Source of the DNA: Cyclina sinensis
Lineage: Eukaryota > Mollusca > Bivalvia > Venerida > Veneridae
Length of the DNA stretch: 64,000 nucleotides
Direction of reading: 5' to 3'
Assembly (NCBI GenBank): GCA_012932295.1
Contig: JAAONU010000001.1
Coordinates: 36,425,449-36,489,448, forward strand
Shown: positions 48,800 to 62,200 of the stretch, one piece after another
How positions within the stretch are numbered: the stretch's first letter is position 1
Layout of the letters: each line of letters opens with the position of its first letter
The notes under the pieces: generated by a model
Databases searched by the model: none
What the model was told of the DNA's origin: nothing
The model's input: only the letters and a program-made list of their open reading frames with translations
Program-made: the position numbers and the translations under genes

Positions 48800-51365
48800 G
48801 ATCTTGAAGCAGTAAAATGTAGATGTAGAGAAACGCTGTCAGAAACGTCAATAGACTGATACGCATGTGCTATAAACTTAATCATGCTGAGTACCTGATC
48901 CTTAAAAATAAGCTTGCGACCAGATGAAAATGTCTCTTTCCAGGGTAAGCACTTAGGGAATTCTGAAATATAACACTGTTTTTATGACTTTTTTTTATCA
49001 AAAAAGTACAAAATAATTTAATGAAATCATGTCGTAAAACTATTTCGATAAAAAAGTCGCTTTTGTCAGAGTAACATTTACCGTTCTGCGCTAGTTTTGC
49101 TGGCTGCTTTTAATTTTGGAAATGGAAAAAGTCACTGCACTGGTTAAACAATTGATTAATGTAGGTCGTCACGTAAACGGTTGTGAGAGGTAGAGTATAA
49201 TCAGGTAAGCTACGAGACAAGTGTTGGCTGTTTGCTCGAATTCATGCAAACATACCCGCCCGGTAGGTTTTATGCTCTTTGATAATGTAGCCGAGGTTGA
49301 AAACTCAACGACATCAAACGTGTGAACAGTAATGTTCTTAACTGTGAACAAGACATGTGCACAGTCAACGAAGATCAATTTGAATACAAAGAAACAGACA
49401 AGAGGTATCCCTGTGTCTAAGTCTTCTTGTGTAAGGCGTGCTGAAACTGTGTATAAAAGGTAACATTGTGTAATGATGTGCCTGCCAATTAATGAATTTG
49501 CAATTCCATTAATTCCTGTTAGTATGAAACTATTTTACTGAAGACCAGGGGTTCGATCTCCAGTCAAGTCAATATTTCTTTAGTTTTCGATTATTTTATT
49601 TCGTTCTAGCTTTGATTTTAAATTTTCACCTAATAATTGATATAAGCTACCTTGATTTCACAATGGCGTTATACACCACGGTGCCCTTAACAGTCACTTC
49701 TTTACATGAGCACTATGATAGAAATATTCACATCAATTGCTACAATAATATGCGATTATACAAAAAATCGTGCTATAAATTAGTCCTATAAATAAGCCAC
49801 CTCGTTACTGTTTTAACCTTTAACATTATTTTATGTTTTTCATTTTATATGCAATATGAAAAGTAAAGCATAAGACATCATAATTAATGAAAGTTAGAGG
49901 TGAAAAAAGTAACGTGATGGCTTATTTATAGGATTAGCTATAAATTTAACCACATTATAAACACAGTTTTCTTATGATGAAAATGCGACGCTATTGGTTG
50001 GACACTTACGCTTTTATTCCTTGGTGTTTGAAAGTATTCTTTTGTCATTACTGGTGTATTTAAAGGATTCGTCAGTCGTAAATCAGATGTGAGTTTAAAA
50101 CTAAAGTTATCAGACTTTAAGCATTGTTTATTTTTACATCCCCATACACAAAGTGTGTGGGCCATATTGGATTCACTTTTTGTCCCTCAGTTCGTCCGTT
50201 CGTTTCTTGTCCGGGCCATAACTTCTCCATGCATAGAAGGATTCTAAAATACCTCGATATATTTGTTCACCTTGATGAGGTGGAGTGTCGGGTGTAAGAC
50301 CTATGTCCGTAGCTCAAAGGTGTGTTCAGAGTGAAATAGTGTATGTTTGTATGTTTGCTATTTTTTTCAAAGTAGTGCTGCGCGTTTCATACATTTGGAT
50401 AAGATTTATCGATAAGAATCGAAATATTGTGAAAGAACTCGTACAATCGAGCACTAGGGGTCGTCACCTGCCCTTTTCACGGAGCTATCCGGAAAATGAT
50501 CGTTGAAACGGATTTTATTCAGTCCGGAAGTTTACATTACCCAAGCAACAATTCCGAATTGCAGGTCCCGTAGTACCAGTTTAATCATTTTAAACTGTTT
50601 GTTAGTTGTTGTTATGTTTTTTATTTCAGAGTATTTCTAGATAACAGTAAGGAAAGGTTATTTACTTAATGCAGGATTCGTAAGCTGGTCAGTAATACTT
50701 CTATGATGAATTAGTCAAGAAAACAAAAACAAACTTGACAAAGAATTGCACTTCAAGACCACAATATTATTGTCAATCTTAAATCGTAATAAGCCTTTAA
50801 TAGAACAACATTGTCGTCAAAGGAAAAAAGGTGTCTTTGATATTACTTCGAAATAATGAATGGAAGGTCTGGCATTCATGTTATAGATAAAGAGATCTGC
50901 AGCTTGATGGAATGCTGACCAAGCTTAGGGATTGTCTAGTCCAGCTACCCTTTCTGCTTTAGGATATTGATATCGTAAATGAGATTTAGGGTTCTTGAAA
51001 TATTGTTATTACAAACCAGTCATCGGTGGCCATGATGCAAGCTCTAAGATCTGTTTAATTTCTTATGTTATATCCAATTCTTTCAGGTAATCCATAGATT
51101 CATACAGTGTTTATTTATCTATGGAGTTGCTTCCAAAAGAAATGTCAGAGAGATATCAAAATCTAACAGTCTAACAAAAAAAATCATCCATTAAATTAGT
51201 GTAATGTAAGTAAGAAAAAAGTTATTGGAGTGCTGATGACTTCTTTAATTCACTAGGGGCTACTTTATTGCCAACCTTATGATAAATATTGTGTTTCTGT
51301 GTAAGTAAATTTTTTTTCTATTATTTTACTCTTTTGTTTTATCTTCAAACAGGTAATCTGCAGCT
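48800..51365. other. Intergenic region between divergent TOM1 and DRC3
   Basis: No coding exon is supported. A dispersed bivalve repeat is at about 50135-50330 ('cacaaagtgtgtgggccata', 'gttcgtttcttgtccgggcc'). An ETS-like CCGGAAGT is at 50524-50531. A DRC3 5' untranslated exon could lie here; the acceptor 'ctgcag' at 51358-51363 is just before its ATG. I did not find a clear RFX X-box. Confidence 0.4.
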
Positions 51366-54300
51366 ATGAGTCGCCTTTACGACACAGTGGAGCCCTCTGT
51401 TATTGATGAGGATATGCTCCAGAAAGCTGTTGAGGAACAAGGACCTAAAGATGAGGCTGGAAAAATAGCAAAAGCAGAGGGCATTGACTTTGGAGATGTG
51501 GAAGCACTCAGATTGGAATTCAAAAGTAAACCACTGAGTCAATAATTATAATGTCTTGTACATGTGAGAATTTAATGTGTGTACATTGTCAAAAATATCA
51601 AACACTGAATCTGAATTCTGTTGGAACTCAGTTTCACATAATCTGTTTCTAAATTCACTAGTAAAATGTTTTGTTTTGGAATAGATTTTAACTTGGCTCT
51701 TATAATTCTTTCATTGAACATTCAAATAATTAAAGTAAAATAATAAAATATTACTGTTGCAGTGTGAAATGTAGCTTAAATTTTTACTCTTAAACAAACA
51801 AATGAAAGCTTTTTTTCACACAATAAATGTTTTTAGTTCACAAAAACTTTCAGCTGTCCACAGTGAAAATAGGACCCAACAATCAGTTATAAACCCAGGG
51901 AAATAAACATTATCCGGTCAGCTTTCTGGACATATTAATTTCAGATAGATATATCTTTAACCTTGTCTTTTAAAATATCAAGTCATCAAAAGTACTACAG
52001 ATCTTCTTCATTCAAAAAAAGTTCATTGTATAATACTAATTTTTTTTTCATAATGACATGTCTCAGCACTGTTACAGTAATGGGAACTATGATCCTCATC
52101 CAGATGCATTTATAACTGGGGCTGATCAAAGACAGTTCTTAGTGAACACAAAATGTCTGGATCACTGTATAGGTATATTAAGAAGAAACAATTGTAACAG
52201 GGAGGTAAAATTGCAGCATAAAAGACTTACAAGTCACTAACAGGGACAACTTCTGAAGCATCACTTTATGAAAGAAAAACACAACCAGAAATCATTGTGT
52301 ATACATCCTAAAAAAAATATGTTAAAAATTATTTGTTGCAGACATTTTAGAGATTGACAACTTGTGGAGTTTTACGTCACTAACAAAATTACAACTTGAC
52401 AACAACATCATTGAAAAAATCAAAGGGCTAGATGAACTGGTGAACCTGATATGGCTTGGTATGTCAAATATTTGAATTATTCTGAAACATTTGTTAAGTA
52501 ACTTTCTGAATTGGCTTACTTGAACTAAGCTGAAGTTTTACAGCTTGGTCAGATAGTAATGCAATTCAGTCCAGTTTGTTTTTATTGTTAAATACAATAA
52601 CACCTACCATATTCAGGCAGTTGATTAAATCATGGTAGTATAAAATTAAGGTGAACTTCAGTCTGTTGATTACATATTACTTGGAACAAAAGATGTGATT
52701 TGACAAAGAATCCAGTCTAATGAAAAAATTATCATTCAGCACTAGTCTTGCTTAAATTATTCCATGAATCACATGAAATACTTCAATGTACATAATAATA
52801 GGCACTTCTGGCCAGTTATTCCTATTAATTATCCCAGTCATTGCTCAGATTCTGAACCACATAGTATGTTTAAGGAAAATATCCAGGACTCTAAAGCCAA
52901 AATTAACCTTTCTTCATCTTGTCACATCAGCATCTTTAGTTTTAGTTATATCAGATTTTAATTGATGCATATTGTAAGTAAACATTGACAAAATTCACCT
53001 CTGATGCTTTGTTTTTGATACTTGCTTAGAAAAGTCAGTGAAATAAACAGAAAAACTAGAAATCAGATGTATCTATTCTGACTAATCAGTTAACTGTTTG
53101 ATAATAGCATTGACCATATCATTACTTTAAAGGCAAATAATAGTAGTGAAGTTGCATTTCAGATTTGTCATTCAACAACATTGAAATGATTGAGGGACTG
53201 GACAAATTAACAAAACTGCAGGATTTAACGCTCTACAACAACCGTATTTCTCGCATAGAGAACATGGAACAGCTGACCGACCTACATGTATTCTCCATAG
53301 GCAATAACAATCTGACAGACCTGGAAAATGTAGGCATGCTTCATTGTATCTTTACTCTCTGTCCTGCTTAATCTTTTTAATAGACAACATCAGTCCACTG
53401 GACAAACAAAATTCATTTTTTATAGGTGTATCTATTCAAAACTTAATGACATAATTAACACTTAACAACTTAACAGTACAACCTATGATGAGACTATATG
53501 GATGCGCAGGTCCTGGTTCTAAAAGCAAAACTATTGCCTACAGTGTATGGTTATGTAAAATAAAAGTTAATTTACTATTAAATATTAGTAATTGTTAGAA
53601 CAAGAATTTGTCCAAGTTGGAGAAAAAACTGTACTGTAGCTGTGTATTAGAAATTCAAGTTTAAAAGAATATGGTTTTGTCCAAACTATTGTAGGCTATA
53701 ATAGAAAAAACTAAAAACCTTTACAGGGGCAAAATAAAGAATCCTTTAGAATGATCAATTAATGTAATTTGTATAAGTTTTTTAATGTATCAATTAAACA
53801 AGTTATGTTCAATTTCTTTCAGGTTGTTTACTTAAGAAGATTCAGGAAGTTACGAACACTAAACCTGAATGGTAATCCCTTCTGCGAGCAAGCAGACTAC
53901 AAGCAATATGTGATAGCTTACATCTCCTCCATAGATTTTCTTGATTATAGGCTCATTGATGAACAATCTGTATGTATACTCTAAAAACACATTCATTTGG
54001 TTGTAGTTTTTTTATATAGTCAAAATGCAATTCCTCAAACAGGTCATGAACTTGATAATTTTTTTCATTTCTGACACTTTTATTGTATCACATCTTACAT
54101 TTTAACTGTACAAAATAGTTTTTGCATTAAATTAGAAAGTCATTCTCCTTTGTTTATATTTTACTTAGTCTGCCTTTAAGGATATCAGTTCTAATTTCAT
54201 TTTTATCATTTTATTCTTTTGTTCTTTTTTATTCTTCCTTTGTCTAATTTATTCATTCTGTCATTAATCCATTAGCCAGTTTTGCTGTCATATTGTCTGC

Positions 54301-57300
54301 TTAGGTTATGGAATGTAATTGTCAAATGTTATAAATTGCTGAATGTGAAACATATTAAATATTTGTCAGCAAGTTCACTGTAAGTTATTTGATGTGATAT
54401 ATTCACTGCACAATTCAACTGTCATGGATTGAATCCTTTAAATAAGAGGACTATATCTTCATTCTCTAGTATAGTAAACATCTATACGAGTTTTCTAAAA
54501 GATCCAAAAAATAACTCAATAATATATATTTAACAAATTACAGAGAGCGGCTGCTACAGAGAGGTACCACCTGTCTATAGAGGAAATGTTACATAATGAG
54601 AGACAGGCTGAATTGAGGCAGGAGGAAGATAAACAGAGAGCAACTGAAGAAAGCACTCACAGGGTCTGTATTTGTGTTATAAACTTACATTGTAATGTTT
54701 TACAATATGTTTCTTAGCTCTGAAGGCATCTAATTCTAATAAAGATGTTCGTTTATTGTGTGATAGTATTTTCTTCCACCTTTGGGTTTTAAATGTTATC
54801 ACAAAGAGATCACTGTAGTTTTAAGTCTCATTTGCCATAGTGTGCTTCTGAAAGCCTAAAAATATATCAAAAGGCTTTGAAATCGCAGCTACAAAATTGG
54901 CACAAAGTCTGAGCTTAAGAAAGCTTTTTTCTACTATCAAGTAAAAGCGACTGCTTCCTTCCTATGTGATATATTTTACAACTTTTCTATCAAGTAAATG
55001 TAGACAAGGATCTGTGTTATGCCTTTCAGTTACCTTTATTTAGGCAGTTGATCCATGTTAAGTAGAGAAATAAACTTTTAAATAACACTGATTTAATCTG
55101 AAGAAATCTGTTAGATAAATTTTGTACCATACAGTTTTTTCCCTTTTATTTGATTGAAGTGATGTTCCCAAATGTTACATAAACTATGTTCACTTTTACA
55201 GGAAGCATATGTAGATGGTTTGAATGGACCTGCTTTGTTTGACAGCATGTATTCTGATGATACAGAAGGCAAGAAACTGAAGGAGATGCCTGGGGTTGAT
55301 GAACTTGTTGTTACATATCCTTTTACACATATAACCAGTTTGACTGTCACATTGATTTCAGTCAAACCTGTTCATTTTGGTTTCCTTTGATTGTTCATTT
55401 CAAATTGTTTCATAATTTGTGTTTTAAAAAGTTGTTTTTTGGATTAAGGATGTCCTGATATTTTGGTTTACTTGATGTGACAGACCTTCTAGTGAGTTTT
55501 ATAAAGATAAGGTCAGTATTTTGTAAATCTTCAATTAAGATTAGAAGGTAGAGTATCCTGTACACACCCTGCTCTTATAGAAAAGAAAGTTGTTTGAGAC
55601 AGAGAGTGGAATCAACAACTGGTACTTTCAGCAACCATAGTTATAAATAATCTGTGAAAATTGAAGAATGTTATGGATGTACATGTATAAACAGAACCAG
55701 ATATATATTATACATGCAAATATATTGGATTCATAAAAATGCTGATTTCTGGCACTCTATGGATCAGTCGATGCAAATTAACAATACAGATTGCAACAAC
55801 AGTTTTGAAGTCTTATAACTTACATCTGTCACCTATATTTGTTATATTTTTAGACAGCTATCACTTTGTGCTGTACAGACAAAACAAAATAGTCTGTGAA
55901 TATTTTACCTTAACTCCTTTGTACATTCAAAGAGAAGTTTGTCAACATCTGCAAACAGATATTTGACTATGGTTTGCAAGAGAATGAAAAAAGACAAGAT
56001 GAGGTGAACCAGTTCTGGGAATGTGTTGAAGAGGCCAAGACAGAAAACAAAGATGCTGGCATGGGCCATATTGAAAACTTCATGACTATGAAAAAGAAGG
56101 TAAGAATTTGTTAATTAGAGCAATGTTATACTGTGATCGTTATCTAAATTTTATCAGCAAAATGTCATTAGTAACTGCCCTGCAGCTATGCAGTTTGATT
56201 CAGTTACATTTTATATGAAAATAAGTCTCAAGAGACATTGATGGCTGTTTTTCTGTTATGGTACATGTTAATTATAAGCACATTCTCTCATTTTTAATTG
56301 TAACTTGCATTGTCAGATTATATAATGTAACTTTTATTACTAGAAATAATGATCTTTAATGTCGTCATAGTTTTTGTTTGCTAATGTAAAAGTTATTTTA
56401 TACAGCATTTTATTATCTAGGTATTTGCGGAGTTGAACCATATCACAGACAACAACCTCCTTGACCAGAAGGTCAAAGAATATAACAAAGAGGTCACTGA
56501 ACTCTGGGATAAACTCATGGCCCTCGAACTCCAACTTGTTGACCAGTTTGAGGTAATGTATAATGCTGTCATACTTACGATTGTCTTGTGTTGATAAATT
56601 AAATTAAATAGTATCATTCTGTGGCTGCACATATCATGGTATTCGTGGCTATCATTCGTGTGGACAACTGTAACTTAGTGGTAAGGGATATGCCTTAGAT
56701 TCAAAATGATATCCTAGGTCTGAATCCCACAAGAGCACATGTTTTGTTTTCTCTAGAAAGGACATTATCCAAATTAAGCCTAATAATACCAGATGGTAAA
56801 CAGGTATCAGTGATGGATGTTACTGACAGTTCTTTCTGTTTATTAACTATCACGATGGCTCAACTAAACTGGGATAGTTTCCAGTGAAATCAGTCGAAAA
56901 CAAATTATATTACAAATAACCTTTTATTTTTAAAATGGGGCATGTCTTATTATTTTTGGGTTTGGTTTTACTGAGCTAAAGGGATTATTGGTTGTATCAG
57001 AAAAAAATGACAGAATTATCACCCTTAAACACATATATGTATGGTATTGTAAATGTAGAACTTAAACCATTACAAAAATTTTTCAAGTCCTCATGCATTT
57101 TAGAACTGACAGATCAGTGATTCCATTTCTTTTTACAGGAAATCATCAAAGACTTTGAAAGAAATCTTCAAGACATGGGAACAACATTCATTGAGAATGT
57201 ACAGGGTTATCTGTCCCAGTGTCGTGACCTTGAGAACATACATCATGAGAGAATGCTTGAAATTGCTATTATCACCTTGGAAAAGTTTGTGAAGAATGAA

Positions 57301-57931
57301 CTTGATGACGAAATTTCAGAGGACCTGAGAAATGTAAGTTTATTTTAATTTGAAACATCATATCATGTTTTTTTCCTGTGCTTATTTTGAAAGGATAACA
57401 TTTTCAACACACCTTATACAGTCTTACTTCAGTATTTTAGATACAGGGGAGTTCATCCTTAATATGTTTAGAAAATATGTATTTTTCATATGTTAAATAA
57501 GCAACAGGTTTATAATTCATATTCATAAGATCTTGTCATGGTTTAATTTTTTTCAGTTTTTCATATACATATAATTTGAAATCGAAATTTAATATTTATG
57601 TAAAATGAATGTTTCAATTGTCCCGCAGACCATTATTTAATGTGCATTATTTCATACATCTTCCATTTTCTAATTCCAGTTGTTTGTGGATAAAGACACA
57701 ATCATTAATGCTGTCACATCCTCACACGATGTCCATTTACTAAAAATAGACAACAAAGAAGATGACATAGTTACACGTATTAACAATTGGATGAAGAATT
57801 CCATCGAAAAAATTCATTATGAACAGGAAGTGAAACGCAATCGTGAACGTGTTGCAGAAATAAACAATATGATAGACCATTTGCGAGATGAAATTGACAA
57901 CTTAGAAGTGCTTCAGGGTGCTGGCTATTGA
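51366..57931 (+). CDS. DRC3: Dynein regulatory complex subunit 3 (LRRC48), LRR plus coiled coil (10 exons, 525 aa)
   Basis: Exons: 51366-51525, 52342-52458, 53163-53329, 53823-53969, 54544-54663, 55202-55314, 55925-56099, 56421-56552, 57139-57333, 57680-57931; all phases join. DRC3 is part of the nexin-dynein regulatory complex that links outer doublets and tunes dynein in motile cilia and flagella. The N-terminus MSRLYDTVEPSVIDEDMLQK is nearly the human one. Leucine-rich repeats run from ~55 to 180 (LTKLQLDNNIIEKIKGLDEL, LIWLDLSFNNIEMIEGLDKL, TLYNNRISRI, LRTLNLNGNPF). Coiled-coil sequence runs from ~200 to 510, with FDSMYSDDTEG, VQGYLSQCRDLENIHHERML and LFVDKDTIINAVTSSHDVHL. The length matches human (523). 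Intron 6 is a U12-type AT-AC intron. AATAAA is at 58050-58055. Identification is very secure. Confidence 0.97.
55315..55924 (+). other. DRC3: U12-type AT-AC intron in DRC3
   Basis: The intron starts ATATCCTTTT (the exact U12 5' splice consensus) and ends CCTTAACTCCTTTGTAC. The branch sequence CCTTAAC places the branch A 11-12 nt from the terminal AC. No GT-AG pair here gives a frame. Using AT-AC joins ..ELVVT to FKEKFVNIC, which aligns with the human ELLETYKDKFVIIC. Confidence 0.93.
56655..56890 (+). mobile_element. tRNA-derived SINE in DRC3 intron 8
   Basis: The A-box-like 'taacttagtggtaagggata', anticodon-arm-like 'ccttagattcaaaatgat' and B-box-like 'ggtctgaatcccac' are followed by a body 'gaaaggacattatccaaatt'. 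It is decayed and on the same strand as DRC3. Confidence 0.65.
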
Positions 57932-59235
57932 GCATGAATGTTTGAAATATACAAAGATGCCGAATATTCGCTGAATGACAGTTATTGATACGATTGTGGT
58001 ACAGACTAGTCTGTGATATTCTCTGATACTCTTAAAAATTATTGATTTTAATAAAGATGCATGAAAATTTTTTATGCCATATCTGTACATGTTGTTTATA
58101 AGATTTGGCAAACATCTTTGAAAATATGTTTCCAAGTATAATTACATGGAATGAGGGGAAAAGAAAACTTATGCTAGTAAGGAATTATCAGGTTAATGTA
58201 CTGCTATAAAGCCATAAGATGTCTAAACAAACAGACAGGTCTGTGTTCTAGTGGTATGTATGAACAGACTGTCATTATTTATGAGATGACAAACAACTCA
58301 CTGCTTTAGCTTTGATTATAACTTTAAGGCATTAACAGTTGTAACATCTGTTAAATTTTGCTTTGTCTGCAGTATGTCAAAAGCCAAAATCTGTTTTTGT
58401 GAAAATTGATACATTATGACATAAGCAGTCTTTGTGAAATTGCATTGAAAGCATTTAGATATATTTATTAAATTCTGCACTTTATTCATTGTGTTTTGAA
58501 ACTGGTCTGTTGTTATTTTCATATTAAGAAAAAAAACTGTTTCTGTACAGAATGTGATGAATAAATGATATACATGTATGTTAAGAAAATTTCATGGATT
58601 TCTAGTTTTGTTTTCATGCAGCAATAGAAAAAAATAAGTAAAATTGCCCAGATATTGTTTGTAGTGAAGTATTTATATTTAACTGGTCTGAATCTCTATT
58701 TAATATCCATACTGATGGTCCATATGACCAAAAACCTCCTTAAAATTTCATTCATTATACATGTAGGTTGTGGGGGATTGTGCAAGTGACAGAAAGCATC
58801 AGATTTAAGAGATACTTGTGTTTCTTTTATACACTCATTGTACTTGTACAGAACCAATACATAGGACATAGTTTTATGTCTCAACTAAAAGACGATTAGT
58901 GGTGTTAGTAAAGGAGCAGGGAATCTAGCTCTTTACCTATGGATTACCACAGGAGCCTGAAACTGTATCAATGTATCAATAAAAAGGCTGTACGGCTTGC
59001 ATATTCATATAGGAAAGGAGCTAGGCATACAGTTTTGGACTCTCTATTGATTGAAAAAATAAAATTCCGAGCTCCTGTGGGATTACAAGTCCTGTGCAAA
59101 AACCACTGGACCACTGATCAGTCATCATCTAACATTTAGTATAAAAATAAAACTGGTCAAAATTTGAAAACTGGAAAATAAATGATGACAGTATACTATA
59201 TGTATGTACAAATTTATTCATATGAAATGTACAAG
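57932..59235. other. Tail-to-tail gap between DRC3 and ATPAF2
   Basis: It holds the DRC3 3' UTR with AATAAA at 58050-58055 and another at 58561-58566. A minus-strand AATAAA (plus tttatt at 59213-59218) lies just past the ATPAF2 stop. A 66-codon open frame at 58939-59139 has no splice or family support. Confidence 0.5.
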
Positions 59236-62200
59236 CTATGCACGTATATGTATTTTCTTGGCTGATGTTCGTTCATTAGACCAGTGTACAAACAGTGCTG
59301 AGGCTGATAACCTAGCTCTCAGTTCTACCACATCTATATCATGGTACCATTCTACATTACCCCACCTATGTACCTAAAAAAAAAATATATGTTAATGTCG
59401 CCCTGTCTGAACCAAAATGCAGACTTAGATTTATGTTCTTGAACAGACATGGTACACAATTTTTCTTAAACAAAACTGTGACAATCTTTTAATTCAGTAC
59501 AAACAAACTACAGTTGCAGTTATCAGTTATGCAAAACAGGCACAAAGTCACCATAAAGATATAATTTAAGTAAGACTAAGTACTTTGATAAAGCAGAGGG
59601 ATAATATAAATGCTGCAAAATAGTCGAGCCTGCCAAGTACATATGAATGACTGAAGACTGAGCAATTGTCTGTACAAGAACACTGGTTACATAAGACAAC
59701 TGTTTTACAGAACCAATCATAGACAATATCTATAATCTACAAGAATGTTTACGCAATGTTAGATCTGCTCTGTTGACATGTAATATATACCAACCTGAAA
59801 ATCCTGTTCCAGGTGTGAAAGTTGCACACATCTTTCTACTGAGATATATTTGTCCATTAGAGCAAGAACTAACACTAAAGATTTAACAGCCTCCACTGCA
59901 TAACTATAACCTGTAAAAAAAGAAATACCTTAAAGGGACACACTCCAAAATTAACTGGTAATATACTATCTATGTTTTTCATTGTCTCATTCTCTGTAAG
60001 ATGAAAAAAACATAATAATGTAAAGCAGAACATATGTCCAAAACTTCCTTCTGGCATTTAGATGCAGAGAAAGTGTTCATTTTTAATAAATCACTAACCT
60101 CCCTAAAATTCTACAACAACTCTATTATTATAGTATATATACAGACTGATTTTAATTTACTTAGTTTACCTGTCAGATTTTCTGACAGACACTTTGTCAA
60201 TGGGTAATGATTTGTTTAGTGTTATTCACCTTTATATGATTTTAAAGGGAACAGAAAGATGTAAATTTTAGTGTATCCCTCTTTAATACAGTAATTACTG
60301 ATTCATTGTTCACAGTGTTGTTCTTTTCACTTCTGAAAACTAAAATCTTGAAAATATCAATTTAAAACAAGGGTAAGGTAACAATTTTCCTTAATCTGTT
60401 CATTTTCAGTATCATTTAATTGTAATCATCACCATCATCATCATCAGCAGCAACAACATCATAAATGCAGTTTCAACAATAATGATCAATAAAGTCATCA
60501 TCATCACTGTTGTCAACAGTTCAAGTTTTGGTTTCTTCTGTACATACCAAAGAGAGCCCAGTCAGTCTGTGATTCCATGTGTCTTGTTAATTTGTGGACA
60601 GTTTCTTCAGGTAAATCTTGACTTGACATTATACTCTCTGCTACAGGTACCTCGATATCATATCTGTAATACAGAATCAACTACATTTAAAAAACATAGA
60701 ATCATCTGAATAATTCCTAGTCTCTAAGACTTACATTCCTATCATAAATCAAGATTCCATCATACAATCTACATGTGTATCTTTAAAACAGCAAGTTTAA
60801 TATGAAGACTGTCAAAAGATGATTGAGTGAATTAAGCTTGACAGACATTACAATATATTTTGAAAGAACTGTTTGATCCCTTGACTTTGCTAGGACAAAC
60901 AATGCAGTACAAGACAATTATCAGATTTGTCAGAAATTAAAAGAATCATATTTTTACTGATTTTCTGTTGGAAATTAGGTTCTTTCTGTTAGGTGCCATT
61001 CTAGGAAAAACATATATCCCATCCCAGTAAGGCACTTTCAAAATGGACCATGACCCTATCACAGCTTATTTGACAAGAAAAGACCATTCAGCAGCATTAT
61101 TTCTTTATTTTACCATCATGGTGTGGGATATATGTTTTACTGGAATGGTCCAGAGTAAATGTGTCTCATTTAACCGGAGGAAGGTAAGTGTTTGTAAATG
61201 TACCTTTACTAACTGCAAGTATATTTTACTAACTTGTTTATGTGTTGGTAGATTAATCTTACTGAGCTAGTTGTTATTATAAACCTTTCTGGTACACTTT
61301 AGCAACAACCTGAATGAAGAGTTGTTTGTTTTCAATTTGATTGAAATGGGGTATAAAGAATGTTTCTATGGTTACAAGTTGGCAGTTTGTTAAACATCTT
61401 TCCTCAGAACAAAGACCTAACAAGGACCAGTAAAAGTCACATCCACATTTAGAAGCTACCTATTTCCTTTGGTGATAGCAACATTCAAATATATAAATGG
61501 AAAAAGACTAATACTTCACCTAGAACTGTGAGTGTGCTAATAAAAATTGCTCAGTAAATACACTTTATGATGAACTACTGTATCTTACCTCATTTCTATC
61601 CACTGAATTATAGGATCCCATTCTCTCTTTTGATAAGCAAACAATGCTTCAGGATCTTTTGAGCGATAACTATAATGTGAAAACCTTTTTTTCATTTAAA
61701 TTGCAAAATGAACTTTGTACAAGACTACAAACAAATTTTAAATGCACATTTAAATATCATAAAAAACTGCTTATATCTGATATCTTACAGCTTACAACAT
61801 CAGTTGGTCTTTATCTACTTTGAAGTCCAAAAAAGTGTCACTAAAGAAATTAATTTACACTATTTTTCAAATTCCTATAAAAATATATTTTTTTTTTTAA
61901 TCAACTGATTTACATTTATGAAGATTCTGGTTTGTTCAAGTCAATGTTTTGACTTAAAGGTAGGGTACATTTTAGTAATCAAATGTACAGTATAAACTGC
62001 TTAAATGAATGTGTCTCTTCACTTTAAATATTGTGTATGTTTGCAACTAAAATATTACCAATTAACTGCACTAAAAAGACACCAAAGAGAGGTTTGCAAA
62101 CCTGACTGTGTCTGTTTCCAAGAAGTGGATGATTCCTTTGATCAAATCATTTCGAGATTTGTGCATTGGGTTGTCCAGTGCTGTGTTACATAATGATGTC

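Noticed and set aside
55172..55390. DRC3 exon 6 reading on through to 55390
   Set aside because: Read-through loses homology after ELVVT; the AT-AC intron restores it at 55925.
58939..59139. 66-codon open frame between DRC3 and ATPAF2
   Set aside because: No splice signals, no recognisable motif; it lies in 3' flanking sequence.
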